Source: OLB9 sp041392785
GTDB taxonomy: Bacteria > Bacteroidota > Bacteroidia > Chitinophagales > Saprospiraceae
DNA: 64,000 bases
Reading direction: 5' to 3'
NCBI GenBank assembly: GCA_041392785.1
Contig: JAWKLK010000002.1
Span: 1 to 64,000, forward strand
The notes under the pieces were generated by a model. It saw only the letters and a list, made by a program, of their open reading frames with translations. It did no database searches and was not told the origin of the DNA. Positions 29,295 to 38,201 of the stretch are shown here, piece after piece. The translations under genes were made by a program, and so were the position numbers. Position 1 is the first letter of the stretch. The number at the start of each line of letters is the position of its first letter.

Positions 29295-29332
29295 ATTCGC
29301 TTGACTTCCATTTAATTGGAAGCCAAGCGAAT
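29295..29332. terminator. Long hairpin downstream of the TonB receptor gene
   Basis: A 16-bp inverted repeat with one mismatch (29295-29310 with 29317-29332, loop TTTAAT) sits 21 bases after the TonB receptor stop. On the minus strand it is followed by a mixed A/T run, not a clean U-tract, so termination is likely but not certain. The rest of 29019-29353 holds no gene that I can see. Confidence 0.6.
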
Positions 29333-29353
29333 ACGTAAACTATGTAATTTGCA

Positions 29354-31972
29354 TTATTTTATGGTATACCGCACACCAAGATACACATTTCTTCCCATCA
29401 TTGGTCCCCAGACCAATGATGCGTCGAAATCAGCATTGCGTGGATCATGTGCTGCGATTATTGCATCATGGACCCGATAGTCAAATATATTTTCTCCGCC
29501 AAAATACCATTCTAAACTGTTCGAAAATGACTTCGTCCATTGTAGATTACTCAAGAAATAGTCTGGTGACTGGGTAAGATATGGGTGGTCATCATGTACT
29601 TTTAATGGAATCCTTACACTACTCAGCCAGTTGATAGTATAATCAAATAACCAACCTTTACCAAAATCTATAGCAAAATTCATGAAGGCTTTATGTGGCG
29701 AAATCAACGGCTGCTGCATCAATTCGTCATTAAAAGTGGTCTTCACATCATTGTATCTATATGCTAGCTTGATATCCAAAGACTTCAAAGGATTTCCTTC
29801 TATCAAAATCTGCGAACTATTAGAATACGCTTTGCCAGCCAGATTATAAAAATGGACTTCGTTTTGATTTTGATCTAAATCCATTACTATTTTATTTTCG
29901 AAATTGACCCTATTATAATCTAAAGAAATACTAAATAATTTTTCATTTATAGACCATTCTTTGTAAACACTAGCTCCAAAGTTCCAAGCCACCTCAGGGT
30001 TCAGTCCATAAGGTGTTTCAGTGTTTTTTCGTTGGATGATGATGTCTCTATTGGAAGCAAAAATACCTACATTTTCAGCAAAGATGGATTGTGTTCGCTG
30101 CCCTCTTCCTGCTCCCATCCTGAATACAAGGCTTTCTTTTGGTGCAAAACGCAAATTTATTCTTGGAGTCAGAAAAAATCCAAAATTATTGTGATAATCA
30201 CCACGTAAACCTAAAACCATAGTGATTTTTTCTTGATATTTGTAAGTATAGTCACTGAATACTCCTGGTACTATTTCTGTACGTAAAAAATTTCTGCCAA
30301 TAGCAGTTTCATCAAAATTGTCCATTTGTGTTGAGAATCCTGTACGAATTCCATGATTATTATTAGATATAATAGTTTGATAGATTGCATTAAAATATAG
30401 AGATCGTTGTATTCCATTGTATTTTCTTACACCATATTGACTTTTGATGTCATGGAAAATTCCTGAAAATTGTAGGCCAAGCGATCTATAGGGTTTTTCA
30501 ATATTGACATAGCCTTTTTTAAGCCATAACTCAGCCCTTTTAACTTGGTTATTGGCACCCCACACAAAATTTCTGTTTGATGTCAAAGGATCAAAACCAT
30601 TTTGACCCCCAACCTGATCGCTAAAAGATAGTTTTACACCAGCTTGAGCCTCATGACCACTACTAACATTAGAAAAATCCCACCTATTCAAGAATGAAAC
30701 TTGATTTCCTTTTGGCATATCCATAAACCCATCTGCATTCAAATCCCTATTTTGGTTTCTTGTGGATAAGTGTAAAAACGTAGCGGTACCTAAATGGTCA
30801 CCAACTTCTGCACGGCCAAAATGATTGAATTCAAGTCTTCCCGCTTGATTACCATAGGCATTGAAATGCATTTTCTCTGCATTGTTTGATTTTTTCAATT
30901 CTACATTGATTTGACCAGTGATACTTTCAAAACCATTGATTACTGAACCTGCCCCCATATTCAATTGCATTCCTTCTACCCATGGACCTGGTGTACTATG
31001 TAAACTCTGAATAGCTGATAATCCTCTAGCGTCGGGCATGTTTTCGCGCGTGATCTGAATATATGGACCAGCAAGTCCCAACATCTCTATCCTCCTAGTA
31101 CCTGTGACAGCGTCTGTCATGCTTCCATCGATGGATGGCGTGGTATCAAAACTTTCAGCTAGTGAACAACAAGCTGCTTTCATTAATTCTTTGCTTGAAA
31201 TTTGTTGTATTTTGATAGGATTTATAAAGGAAAATTCAGTACTCCTTCTTTTATGCGCAATGGTGACTTCATCCAAAACCGTTTCATTGTGCATAATCAC
31301 TTTGATATTACCAGACTTAGTAATATCTAGAGTATCATTTCTATAACCTATGTAGGATATGATAAGTCCCTTGTATTTTCTTTTAAAGGGAATTTCAAAT
31401 TGTCCACTTTCATCAGTAATGGTTCCAATATTAGGATGACTCTGCCAGAATAAACTAGCACCTATCAAAGCTTGCTGTTTACCATCCGCAAAGGATTCCA
31501 TTACTTTTCCAGAGATCACATTATCTTTATGGGTTGAAAATTGACCTGTCTCAACATCATCAGATTCATCATGCATATGATCAGAATGGTCATCACCTTC
31601 CATGAGGAAATGATCGGAACTATTCGAATTTTCATCAATGGATTTGTCTCTATATTTGCAACAACTATGAAGAGCATTATATGCTTTATCTGAAGCCTTT
31701 TTACCTTCAGCATCGTGTCCTGCTTGTAAAATTGCCTTAACCAAAGCACGTTTTTCAAATGTGGAAGCATCAATGTTGACAGTTAGGGTTTGGTTTTCAA
31801 CAGAATAAAATGAAGACTCGACACCTTCTACATTCATTGCAGATTTTTCTATGCGCTCTTTACACATATTACAAGCTCCTGATACGGAGATAGAAATTAT
31901 GTTTTGACCTTTTATGGTCAAGGTTAGTGCTGCTTGTACTATTAGCACTAAAATATATTTTTTGCAATACAT
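29354..31972 (-). CDS. TonB-dependent receptor with N-terminal heavy-metal-associated (HMA) domain
   Basis: An outer-membrane receptor of 872 residues. After the signal peptide (residues 1-22) comes an HMA-like domain (about 24-95) with metal-site GACNMCKERIEKSA, a Cys/His patch (SCCKYRD, then SDHMHDESDD), a carboxypeptidase-regulatory-like domain (about 150-235; TITDESGQFEIPFKRKYKGL), a plug (about 255-370) and a beta-barrel ending in GRNVYLGVRYTIK. The HMA module and the Cys-rich gene upstream point to a copper or similar metal; substrate and direction are inference. It resembles receptors of Bacteroidota metal-homeostasis loci. Confidence 0.85.
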   Translation of the reverse strand: MYCKKYILVLIVQAALTLTIKGQNIISISVSGACNMCKERIEKSAMNVEGVESSFYSVENQTLTVNIDASTFEKRALVKAILQAGHDAEGKKASDKAYNALHSCCKYRDKSIDENSNSSDHFLMEGDDHSDHMHDESDDVETGQFSTHKDNVISGKVMESFADGKQQALIGASLFWQSHPNIGTITDESGQFEIPFKRKYKGLIISYIGYRNDTLDITKSGNIKVIMHNETVLDEVTIAHKRRSTEFSFINPIKIQQISSKELMKAACCSLAESFDTTPSIDGSMTDAVTGTRRIEMLGLAGPYIQITRENMPDARGLSAIQSLHSTPGPWVEGMQLNMGAGSVINGFESITGQINVELKKSNNAEKMHFNAYGNQAGRLEFNHFGRAEVGDHLGTATFLHLSTRNQNRDLNADGFMDMPKGNQVSFLNRWDFSNVSSGHEAQAGVKLSFSDQVGGQNGFDPLTSNRNFVWGANNQVKRAELWLKKGYVNIEKPYRSLGLQFSGIFHDIKSQYGVRKYNGIQRSLYFNAIYQTIISNNNHGIRTGFSTQMDNFDETAIGRNFLRTEIVPGVFSDYTYKYQEKITMVLGLRGDYHNNFGFFLTPRINLRFAPKESLVFRMGAGRGQRTQSIFAENVGIFASNRDIIIQRKNTETPYGLNPEVAWNFGASVYKEWSINEKLFSISLDYNRVNFENKIVMDLDQNQNEVHFYNLAGKAYSNSSQILIEGNPLKSLDIKLAYRYNDVKTTFNDELMQQPLISPHKAFMNFAIDFGKGWLFDYTINWLSSVRIPLKVHDDHPYLTQSPDYFLSNLQWTKSFSNSLEWYFGGENIFDYRVHDAIIAAHDPRNADFDASLVWGPMMGRNVYLGVRYTIK

Positions 31973-32041
31973 ATTAATCTATTATAAAATTAAATAATTG
32001 CGCTGATTTAAATCAAGCACTTTTATAGGATAATAACAGAT

Positions 32042-32392
32042 TTATACTTGTGGCGGTATCTTCAGTTTATGATTATAATCAAAAGAATGGAGGTTGGAAG
32101 TGCCAGAAATTTTCTGTTTAAAAAAGGAATGAACAACTAAATTTGGAAATGCAGTTCTCTCAGTGGGAATCAATTTCATACAACACAAGCAATGACATCC
32201 ATCTTTGCAGCACCCTTTCTTTTCATCACTTTTCTGATCACCTTTTTCGTCTTTATGTTTACAGCATGATTTTGCGGAACATTTTTTTATTGTTTCAACA
32301 TTTTCTATTTTTTTCAAAGGCAATGCCAATGGACATTTCGCCAATGATTGTCCAAAAATAAAAACTGTCAGAATGAAAACAATCACTTTCAT
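32042..32392 (-). CDS. Small secreted Cys/His-rich protein, probably metal-binding
   Basis: A 116-residue protein with a signal peptide (MKVIVFILTVFIFGQSLAK) and a Lys/Cys-rich middle: CSAKSCCKHKDEKGD, then KKGCCKDGCHCLCCMK. The dense Cys spacing suggests soft-metal binding. The C-terminus (HSFFKQKISGTS) resembles the end of small secreted proteins near copper efflux genes. The frame is open to a TTG at 32407, but the ATG at 32392 starts a good signal peptide. It is 69 bases upstream of the HMA TonB receptor on the same strand and probably co-transcribed. Confidence 0.7.
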   Translation of the reverse strand: MKVIVFILTVFIFGQSLAKCPLALPLKKIENVETIKKCSAKSCCKHKDEKGDQKSDEKKGCCKDGCHCLCCMKLIPTERTAFPNLVVHSFFKQKISGTSNLHSFDYNHKLKIPPQV

Positions 32393-32449
32393 TGTATTCT
32401 GAAACAAATAAAATATAGTATGGTTGTGAATAACATTACTGCAATATAA

Positions 32450-33715
32450 TTACTTCCAAATTGCTATAAATTTATTTTTTTTACCATTCTCAATAAAAGT
32501 ATATGTGCCATGCAATAGTGATTCGGCACTCAATCCAAATTCGGTATCTGAAATTTTTTCTTTATTAATCGAAATAGCATTATTTTGAATCGCTTTTCTG
32601 GCTTCAGTTTTCGATGAAAGTATGTTACTTTCTACTAGAATATCGACAATATTTTTTGATGGGTTCAATTGATTTTTTTGCAATATTACAGTAGGAATCT
32701 CCTGACATATCATTTCTATTTGTGGAAGAGTAATGCTATTAATATTTCCACTAGATTTTCCAAACAATAATTCTGTGACTAGCTGAACATTTTTACAATC
32801 CTCATCACTATGGATTCTTGTAGTGAGTTCCTCCGCTAAAATTCTCTTAAGAGTACGTGGATCTTCACTATATTGCGTTTCTAGTTGTTCTATTTCCTCA
32901 CGAGATTTTAGTGAAAAATATCGGAAGAATTTTTTAATATCAGCATCATCCGCATCTATCCAAAATTGATAAAACTTATAAGGTGAAGTAAGGTTAGGAT
33001 CTAACCAAATATTGCCTTGTTCAGATTTTCCGAATTTTGTGCCATCAGCTTTGGTAAGTAGTGGTGTGGTGAGGGCATAAGCTTTTCCGTCTATATTTCT
33101 TCTTATGAATTCTGTTCCAGAGGTGATGTTTCCCCATTGGTCTGAACCACCCATCTGAAGGTTACAAGCATAGGTATCATACAATATTTGAAAATCATAA
33201 GACTGTAATAATTGGTAACTGAACTCAGTAAATGACAATCCTGTTTCAAGGCGATTCTTCACTGAATCCTTGGCCATCATATAGCTTACCGTCAAAGTTT
33301 TTCCTACATCACGCAAGAAATCTAAGACATTCATGTTTTTATAAAAATCAAGGTTATTCACCAAAATACATGCATTCTCACCAGAAAAATCCAAGAATTT
33401 GTGCATTTGTGTTACTTGGAAAGCCAAATTATTGTCCAATTCATCATAGGATTTTAATTCTCTTTCCTTTTCTTTAAAAGATGGGTCACCGATTCTACCT
33501 GTTGCACCTCCCATCAAAACAATAGGCCTATTTCCAGTCAATTGAAAATGTTTTAAAATCATGATTTGGACTAAATTTCCTATAGTCATGCTCGGTGCAG
33601 TCGGGTCAAATCCAATATATCCGGTAGCAGGCCCTGAAGCCAACATTTCTTCTACTCCTGGGGTCATATCATGAAGCATTCCTCTCCATCTCAACTCTTC
33701 AATAAACCTATTCAT
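32450..33715 (-). CDS. tyrS: Tyrosyl-tRNA synthetase
   Basis: This class I aminoacyl-tRNA synthetase of 421 residues charges tRNA-Tyr. The HIGH-like motif is in DPTAPSMTIGNLVQI, the tyrosine-binding region in QLLQSYDFQILYDTY and MGGSDQWGNITSG, and the KMSKS loop is KFGKSEQGNIWLD. The C-terminal S4 RNA-binding domain (about 350-421) shows ILVESNILSSKTEARKAI. Length and motifs are complete. It is a single gene. Confidence 0.97.
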   Translation of the reverse strand: MNRFIEELRWRGMLHDMTPGVEEMLASGPATGYIGFDPTAPSMTIGNLVQIMILKHFQLTGNRPIVLMGGATGRIGDPSFKEKERELKSYDELDNNLAFQVTQMHKFLDFSGENACILVNNLDFYKNMNVLDFLRDVGKTLTVSYMMAKDSVKNRLETGLSFTEFSYQLLQSYDFQILYDTYACNLQMGGSDQWGNITSGTEFIRRNIDGKAYALTTPLLTKADGTKFGKSEQGNIWLDPNLTSPYKFYQFWIDADDADIKKFFRYFSLKSREEIEQLETQYSEDPRTLKRILAEELTTRIHSDEDCKNVQLVTELLFGKSSGNINSITLPQIEMICQEIPTVILQKNQLNPSKNIVDILVESNILSSKTEARKAIQNNAISINKEKISDTEFGLSAESLLHGTYTFIENGKKNKFIAIWK

Positions 33716-33886
33716 TATGTGGTATATGATTTAAAGCGCAAAAATACTAAAAATGAAACATCAATTTTCGGATAAAGTGTCAATTCTAGTAAATGATCCT
33801 TAAATTAAGATTTCATTTCAATTACAACAGCTTTTATCCTAGAATTTTGAAAGACTAAAATGGTTTCTAGAGACATTTCATTTTAT

Positions 33887-33916
33887 TTTGTTTTTAATCG
33901 AAATCTATTATATTTG
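33887..33916 (+). promoter_or_regulatory. Candidate promoter for the first small secreted pair
   Basis: TTTG at 33887-33890 and TATATTTG at 33909-33916 are spaced 18 bases apart, close to the TTTG-N19-21-TAnnTTTG consensus, 37 bases before the ATG at 33954. The same TATATTTG box precedes the paralogous pair at 36935. Confidence 0.5.
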
Positions 33917-33953
33917 CGTTTACATTAGTTTTACAATTAATAATTACTGAATT

Positions 33954-34529
33954 ATGAAATGGAATAAATTTATTTGTAAAGCCTTTCTCTCAATTGTTTG
34001 TTTAAGTAATTTGAATGCACAATGCTCTCTCAATATTAATTATGATATGGCAGGTAATCGCGTATATAGAGGAAACGAATGTGACCCGCAATGTAGTCTG
34101 ATGGTGACAAACACAAATGATGACGGAATTGGTTCTTTGAGGCATGCTATTGAATGCGCTGCTGATGGAGATACTATCACTTTTGATCCTAGTTTATCAA
34201 CACAACAAATATTACTCACTACTGGGACTATATCTATAAATAAAAGTCTACTAATTGAACAAATATCTACAGATTTAATAGAATTTTGCACTTCAAATAT
34301 TGGCCCAATTTTGCATTTTGCATCTGGCACATCTACATTGGTGAATGCGATACTTTGTAGTTCACTCGAGCAGGATAAGCATGGCAGAGCCCTAATTAAC
34401 AGTGCAATTTTAACTCTTAATAATGTTGTAATCAAAGATAACAGTTCAACTGTGGGTCTAGGTTCTAGCATGTTTAATTCCGGCACTTTAACTATAGTAG
34501 GCGATACAAAAATAATTATACAAAATTAA
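33954..34529 (+). CDS. Secreted protein with CSLR-type parallel beta-helix start (paralog of 37012-37578)
   Basis: The 191-residue protein has a signal peptide (ending near LSNLNAQ), one RHS/YD-like motif (NYDMAGNRVYRG), a Cys-rich turn (ECDPQCSLMV) and the segment VTNTNDDGIGSLRHAIECA followed by DGDTITFDPSL, typical of the first coil of right-handed beta-helix surface proteins. The C-terminus has further short coils (SAILTLNNVVIKDN, then NSGTLTIVGDTKIIIQ). It is too short for a full helix. It pairs with the next gene (3-base gap); the pair recurs upstream of the RHS gene. The function is unknown. Confidence 0.65.
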   Translation: MKWNKFICKAFLSIVCLSNLNAQCSLNINYDMAGNRVYRGNECDPQCSLMVTNTNDDGIGSLRHAIECAADGDTITFDPSLSTQQILLTTGTISINKSLLIEQISTDLIEFCTSNIGPILHFASGTSTLVNAILCSSLEQDKHGRALINSAILTLNNVVIKDNSSTVGLGSSMFNSGTLTIVGDTKIIIQN

Positions 34530-34532
34530 AAC

Positions 34533-35156
34533 ATGAAACATCCGCTTATGTATTTGACACTCTTAATTTTATTTTCATTACTGAATTGTACACATAGCAG
34601 TATTACTTCCGATGATGATGTAATCGACCCTAATCCTGTTGCAGACACTACCATATATAGATCTTGCTGCGGACTTGATACTATGGTGTTTTTTTTGGGT
34701 ACTGAATGGGTAGCAGTCCCAAATGTATTTACTCCTAATGGAGATGGTATCAATGATTTGTTCTATCCCATCAGATCAAATGACAGTATTAGCATCAGTT
34801 TATTAACTATCTTTGACACCATTGTGGATCCTTTCAATAATAGAAAGTTTATCACAGATAGAGCCTTTTTTGATTATGGTAACCTAAGCCAATCCGCATG
34901 GAATGGCACTAAAAGAGATACCACAAGAGAGTATCATAGAATAACCCATAAAGGAAAATTCTATTATAGGTTTAATGCCCTTTATAAAGGTATTTATATT
35001 GGTTGTCATGGTTCGTCATGTTCGATACCTTGTGATGAAGAGTCTCAAATTTTTAAATCAAAGGAAAATTGTTTTTATCAAAGCCAATTCAATAACTCCG
35101 GAGTACCTGACAATTCTATTCCTAGCGGCGAATCGGATGGGAAATGTTTTGAGTAA
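34533..35156 (+). CDS. Lipoprotein with CHU_C-like domain (paralog of 37590-38183)
   Basis: This 207-residue protein has a lipoprotein signal (LILFSLLNC, lipobox Cys 19) and the segment VAVPNVFTPNGDGINDLFYP, the hallmark of the gliding-motility-associated/type B C-terminal domain used by type IX secretion. Here it is the body of a short stand-alone protein rather than a tail. The C-terminal half is Cys-rich (GCHGSSCSIPCDEES, then KENCFYQ). Together with 33954-34529 it forms a pair duplicated before the RHS gene. A role in surface anchoring or export is inference. Confidence 0.6.
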   Translation: MKHPLMYLTLLILFSLLNCTHSSITSDDDVIDPNPVADTTIYRSCCGLDTMVFFLGTEWVAVPNVFTPNGDGINDLFYPIRSNDSISISLLTIFDTIVDPFNNRKFITDRAFFDYGNLSQSAWNGTKRDTTREYHRITHKGKFYYRFNALYKGIYIGCHGSSCSIPCDEESQIFKSKENCFYQSQFNNSGVPDNSIPSGESDGKCFE

Positions 35157-35348
35157 GATTTTGAAAAAGGATAGTTTTCAACCTTGATTGAAGATGTTTT
35201 GTGAGAATTCTAGTCCTTGCAGTGTTTAATTTTCTTTTTTATTTCAAATGCCCTATGGAATACCGATGATTTGATGGCATTGATGTTTGGATCATGGGGA
35301 TTTCAACCATAGTGGATTTTCGGCTTAGCCTTCATTATTAAGAATTAG

Positions 35349-35390
35349 CAAAATCAGCATGAAATAATACCCTATATCATGCTGATTTTG
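35349..35390. terminator. Perfect 14-bp inverted repeat, bidirectional terminator
   Basis: CAAAATCAGCATGA at 35349-35362 pairs perfectly with TCATGCTGATTTTG at 35377-35390 around a 14-base loop; the arms start and end in A/T runs. It lies between converging genes, 11 bases from the end of the DUF6261-like gene and about 190 bases from the end of the CHU_C-like gene. Confidence 0.75.
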
Positions 35391-35401
35391 AACCATTTGA
35401 C

Positions 35402-36166
35402 TTATATATCTTGATTTTCAATGACAGGCGGGACACCACTACCCTCTGTATCGCTACCTTTTCCTGCTAATCTTAAAGCCACTGCCTGATTATAATCTGT
35501 GATGAGACCATTTAAACCATCAATGATGGTAAGGTAAGGTGACTTATCTGCTGCAACTCTCGAAAAAGAAACTGTGTCAAGGATGAGTTCGTTATAAGCA
35601 TTTCTCATAACTGTTCTTTTTTCTTCTATTTGGCTAGGCTGTACAGATGTCTGTGCACGATCAATGTACCGAGTGTTGAATGTCGTGTTTACTTCATTCA
35701 ATAATGCCACCCAAGATGCGATGCCTGTCGCAGTGATAGCAGTGGTAAGACTTGCAGACGTATTCCAATCATGTAGTAAAGCATCCACCACAGCAGTCTC
35801 TTGTTGATAACTGAGTTTGTCAATGCGTCCGCCATGAGATAAATAATTAGTCAGTAGCAGCTGAGCTGCTTTGACCAAGGCTTCTTCTTCTTTATACGTG
35901 AGACTTTCTAGATGCAATTTTATTCCCATGAGTGCTTTGTCTCTTCGTTGGTCAAGAATTTGTAATTCGGGTGTCAATTCGTGGGCGGTTGCAGACATAA
36001 ATACTTCATCGAGTGCATCTGTGCTGGCTGATAATGCTTGGAGACGTGTATTGAGTAAGAGAGCATTCGTATCGTACTTGTTGTACATAGCGATCACGTT
36101 TTTCATGAATTGGAGAAATTCTCCGTTGCGGTAACTGCCTAGATTGGCGGTGATAATGGTGTTCAT
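35402..36166 (-). CDS. DUF6261-like all-helical protein
   Basis: The 254-residue protein has no signal peptide and is almost entirely predicted helix. The N-terminus (LGSYRNGEFLQFMKNVIAMY) and the repeated helices (LDQRRDKALMGIKLHLESL, LSHGGRIDKLSYQQETAVVD) match what I recall of the DUF6261 family, which is common and multi-copy in Bacteroidota. The function is unknown. The C-terminus ends in a flexible Gly/Ser/Pro tail. It is transcribed away from the palindrome array, whose nearest unit lies about 190 bases upstream of its start. Confidence 0.6.
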   Translation of the reverse strand: MNTIITANLGSYRNGEFLQFMKNVIAMYNKYDTNALLLNTRLQALSASTDALDEVFMSATAHELTPELQILDQRRDKALMGIKLHLESLTYKEEEALVKAAQLLLTNYLSHGGRIDKLSYQQETAVVDALLHDWNTSASLTTAITATGIASWVALLNEVNTTFNTRYIDRAQTSVQPSQIEEKRTVMRNAYNELILDTVSFSRVAADKSPYLTIIDGLNGLITDYNQAVALRLAGKGSDTEGSGVPPVIENQDI

Positions 36167-36352
36167 TTCAAATATTTAAAATTGTTAGGTAATCTATAAT
36201 TGATATTTAAAACTTATCCATGACAGCATTTGTGATATACTTCTCTTCTTTTAAATATTTTTTAACATATAGGTATCATTCTGATATAAATCTATGATAG
36301 TGTGATAGTTATAGTGGATTTATTTCTATTATAATATACAAAAAATAGTTAT

Positions 36353-36736
36353 CTCCTGTAAGGAGCATGATGTTCCAATACTGGGAAAATACGCTCCCAA
36401 TTGGGAGATGTTTTCCTACTAATATGATATGATACCCCTATAAGGAGATATCTATCTGATGCGCATTATATATCTATATATAACTCCTATTCCCTCTGAA
36501 AACCCTCGAAAGACTTGCTCCAGCGGGGAGTAACCAATTCGATGGTTGGAAAACTATCCTCCACACTGGAGGAATACATTCTAGTACTGGAAAAGTATCC
36601 TCCACACTGGAGGAAACAATTCTAATGCATGGAAATGACCCTCCAATCTGGAGGAACAAATCCCACGCTTTGAGAACCTTGCTCCAACTCGGAGCAAGGT
36701 TCCATCCAAATATGATTTTGCCCTCCAGTGGGCGGC
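36353..36736. repeat. Array of about ten palindromes at exact 41-bp spacing
   Basis: Short palindromes of form (C/G)CTCC-N5-GGAG(C/G) begin at 36353, 36394, 36435, 36517, 36558, 36599, 36640, 36681 and 36722, always a multiple of 41 apart; the slot at 36476 is eroded. Stem bases change together: CCTCC/GGAGG in three units, GCTCC/GGAGC at 36681, CTCCC/GGGAG at 36394. The 26-bp spacers are only loosely alike. The array fills most of the 845-base gap between the DUF6261-like gene and the second secreted pair. 36167-36352 shows nothing else. Confidence 0.85.
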
Positions 36737-36910
36737 GTAATATTATTCTGATAAAATTGATATTTACTCCCAATAGTATTAAAGTCAATCTTTTTCTTTT
36801 TAGAAATATCTTATGCATTATTCCAATTACTAGCATACGCCACCATGCTTACAAGCTGATGAATCCATTCTTTATCCCCGAAGAAAAATTTTTTAAAAAA
36901 AGTGCTAAAA

Positions 36911-36942
36911 ATTTCTACAATTGATGACAATTGCTATATTTG
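36911..36942 (+). promoter_or_regulatory. Candidate promoter of the RHS operon
   Basis: TATATTTG at 36935-36942 matches the -7 box; the -33 position (36911-36914) reads ATTT, with TTTC one base later, a partial match. It lies 70 bases before the ATG at 37012 and just downstream of the palindrome array. It would drive 37012-37578, 37590-38183 and the RHS gene, which follow with gaps of 11 and 18 bases. Confidence 0.45.
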
Positions 36943-37011
36943 CTTAGATTTAAACACCTATGTAGCCCTGACATAGATGTCATTTATTGGACAATAAAAA
37001 CGAGCTGTATT

Positions 37012-37578
37012 ATGCAAAACAATATACTATTGTACCTATTCGTCAATGTAATGATAGTAACTTCCACAAGTGTCCTGGCACAAAAACGGTGCTATACTTA
37101 TGATGCTGCTGGATGCAGGGTAATGCGAGATCAGAGTTGTGATGAGACTTGTAGTATCATAGTCACCAATACCAATGATAATGGACCAGGCTCGCTCCGC
37201 AAAGCCATTGACTGCGCTGAGAGCGGTGACACCATCTTATTTGCAGCCAATGTCATAGGACAAACCATCCAACTCACATCGGGACCTATCAAAATCAATA
37301 AAGACATCTATATATTACAACAAAGCACTACTTCTGTATCCATAGATGGGAGCGCTCCTGTACTTCAAATCAATAGTGGAGCCACAGAGATAGCCCATAT
37401 CACCCTTTTAGCAGGATGTGTACCAAATCTTTTTGGCACTGGACTGCTCAATTATGGCACCGTCTATCTCAAAAACATCACTATTATAGAAGATAGCAAT
37501 GCCAATTGTGGGGAAGCCTCAGTCTACAATCAAGGCATCATGCTCATAGAAGGCACCACAAGTATTTTAAAACAATAA
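37012..37578 (+). CDS. Secreted CSLR-type parallel beta-helix protein in the RHS operon
   Basis: This 188-residue protein is a paralog of 33954-34529: signal peptide (ending TSVLAQ), YTYDAAGCRVMRD (one YD/RHS-like motif), ETCSIIVTNTNDNGPGSLRK, then DTILFAANVIG and short coils to the end (GIMLIEGTTSILKQ). The ATG at 37012 is chosen because the frame's earlier start at 36931 would lie within the promoter. It is the first gene of the putative RHS operon. The function is unknown; co-transcription with a surface toxin suggests a role in its display or anchoring (inference). Confidence 0.65.
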   Translation: MQNNILLYLFVNVMIVTSTSVLAQKRCYTYDAAGCRVMRDQSCDETCSIIVTNTNDNGPGSLRKAIDCAESGDTILFAANVIGQTIQLTSGPIKINKDIYILQQSTTSVSIDGSAPVLQINSGATEIAHITLLAGCVPNLFGTGLLNYGTVYLKNITIIEDSNANCGEASVYNQGIMLIEGTTSILKQ

Positions 37579-37589
37579 CACAAAACTTC

Positions 37590-38183
37590 ATGAAAATGCA
37601 ATTAAAAACTTTAAAACTAGCTCTACTGCTTATCAGCGGCATTCTATCAAGTCAATCATGCACAGCACAGCAAGACAATGTATATGAGGGCTGCTGCGGT
37701 ACAGCACCTAAAACCTATCAAGTAGACAACTACTCTGTGTATATACCCAATGTCATCACACCCAATGGAGATAGTATCAATGATGCGTTTTATCCCATCT
37801 GCAATATCATGGAACAGGGTAAATTTGCCGTGGCCAACTACTTTATCTTTGATAGCGACAGTACTATCATCTTTGCACAGAAAGGCCTAGATGTTACCAA
37901 TCCTGAAAGTTGGGGTTTCTCTGGTACAGCATATGAAAAGCCATTTAGATTTGCCTTTCCGTATGCCTATACAGGAAAGTTTTGGTATTCGTTCATCTTA
38001 GCCTTCAATAACGGCGATGGTACGGAGCAATTGATAGAAGTGTCAGGAGAAGGCTGTGTGGTGCGCTGTGATGATGATGCTGTGATCTTCAGAGACAAAG
38101 AAGGATGCTACTTTCCAGTACAAGGGAGAGGTGGCAGGTATGACCCTGCCAGCCCCAATCAAGAAACCCATTGTTTTGAATAA
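37590..38183 (+). CDS. Secreted CHU_C-like protein in the RHS operon
   Basis: The 197-residue protein starts MKMQLKTLKLALLLISGILS and has a possible lipobox (SSQSC) or signal-peptidase-I site (CTAQ). The CHU_C/type B signature is VYIPNVITPNGDSINDAFYP. The C-terminal half has Cys pairs (GEGCVVRCDDDA, then KEGCYFP) as in its paralog at 34533. The ATG at 37590 is preferred over 37506, which overlaps the previous gene by 72 bases and lacks a signal peptide. It sits immediately before the RHS gene. Confidence 0.62.
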   Translation: MKMQLKTLKLALLLISGILSSQSCTAQQDNVYEGCCGTAPKTYQVDNYSVYIPNVITPNGDSINDAFYPICNIMEQGKFAVANYFIFDSDSTIIFAQKGLDVTNPESWGFSGTAYEKPFRFAFPYAYTGKFWYSFILAFNNGDGTEQLIEVSGEGCVVRCDDDAVIFRDKEGCYFPVQGRGGRYDPASPNQETHCFE

Positions 38184-38201
38184 GAAAAATGATATGCAGA
38201 T

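Noticed and set aside
36353..36736. CRISPR array from the 41-bp periodic repeats
   Set aside because: The repeated element is only about 15 bp with changing stems, the 26-bp spacers resemble each other loosely, and no cas genes are nearby.
36474..36836. 120-residue minus-strand reading frame across the palindrome array
   Set aside because: It is open by chance over a 41-bp repeat (not a multiple of three), has no recognisable domain, and its composition does not look like protein.
36931..37011. Longer N-terminus for the first gene of the RHS operon
   Set aside because: The extension overlaps the TATATTTG promoter box and puts non-signal sequence before a good signal peptide starting at 37012.
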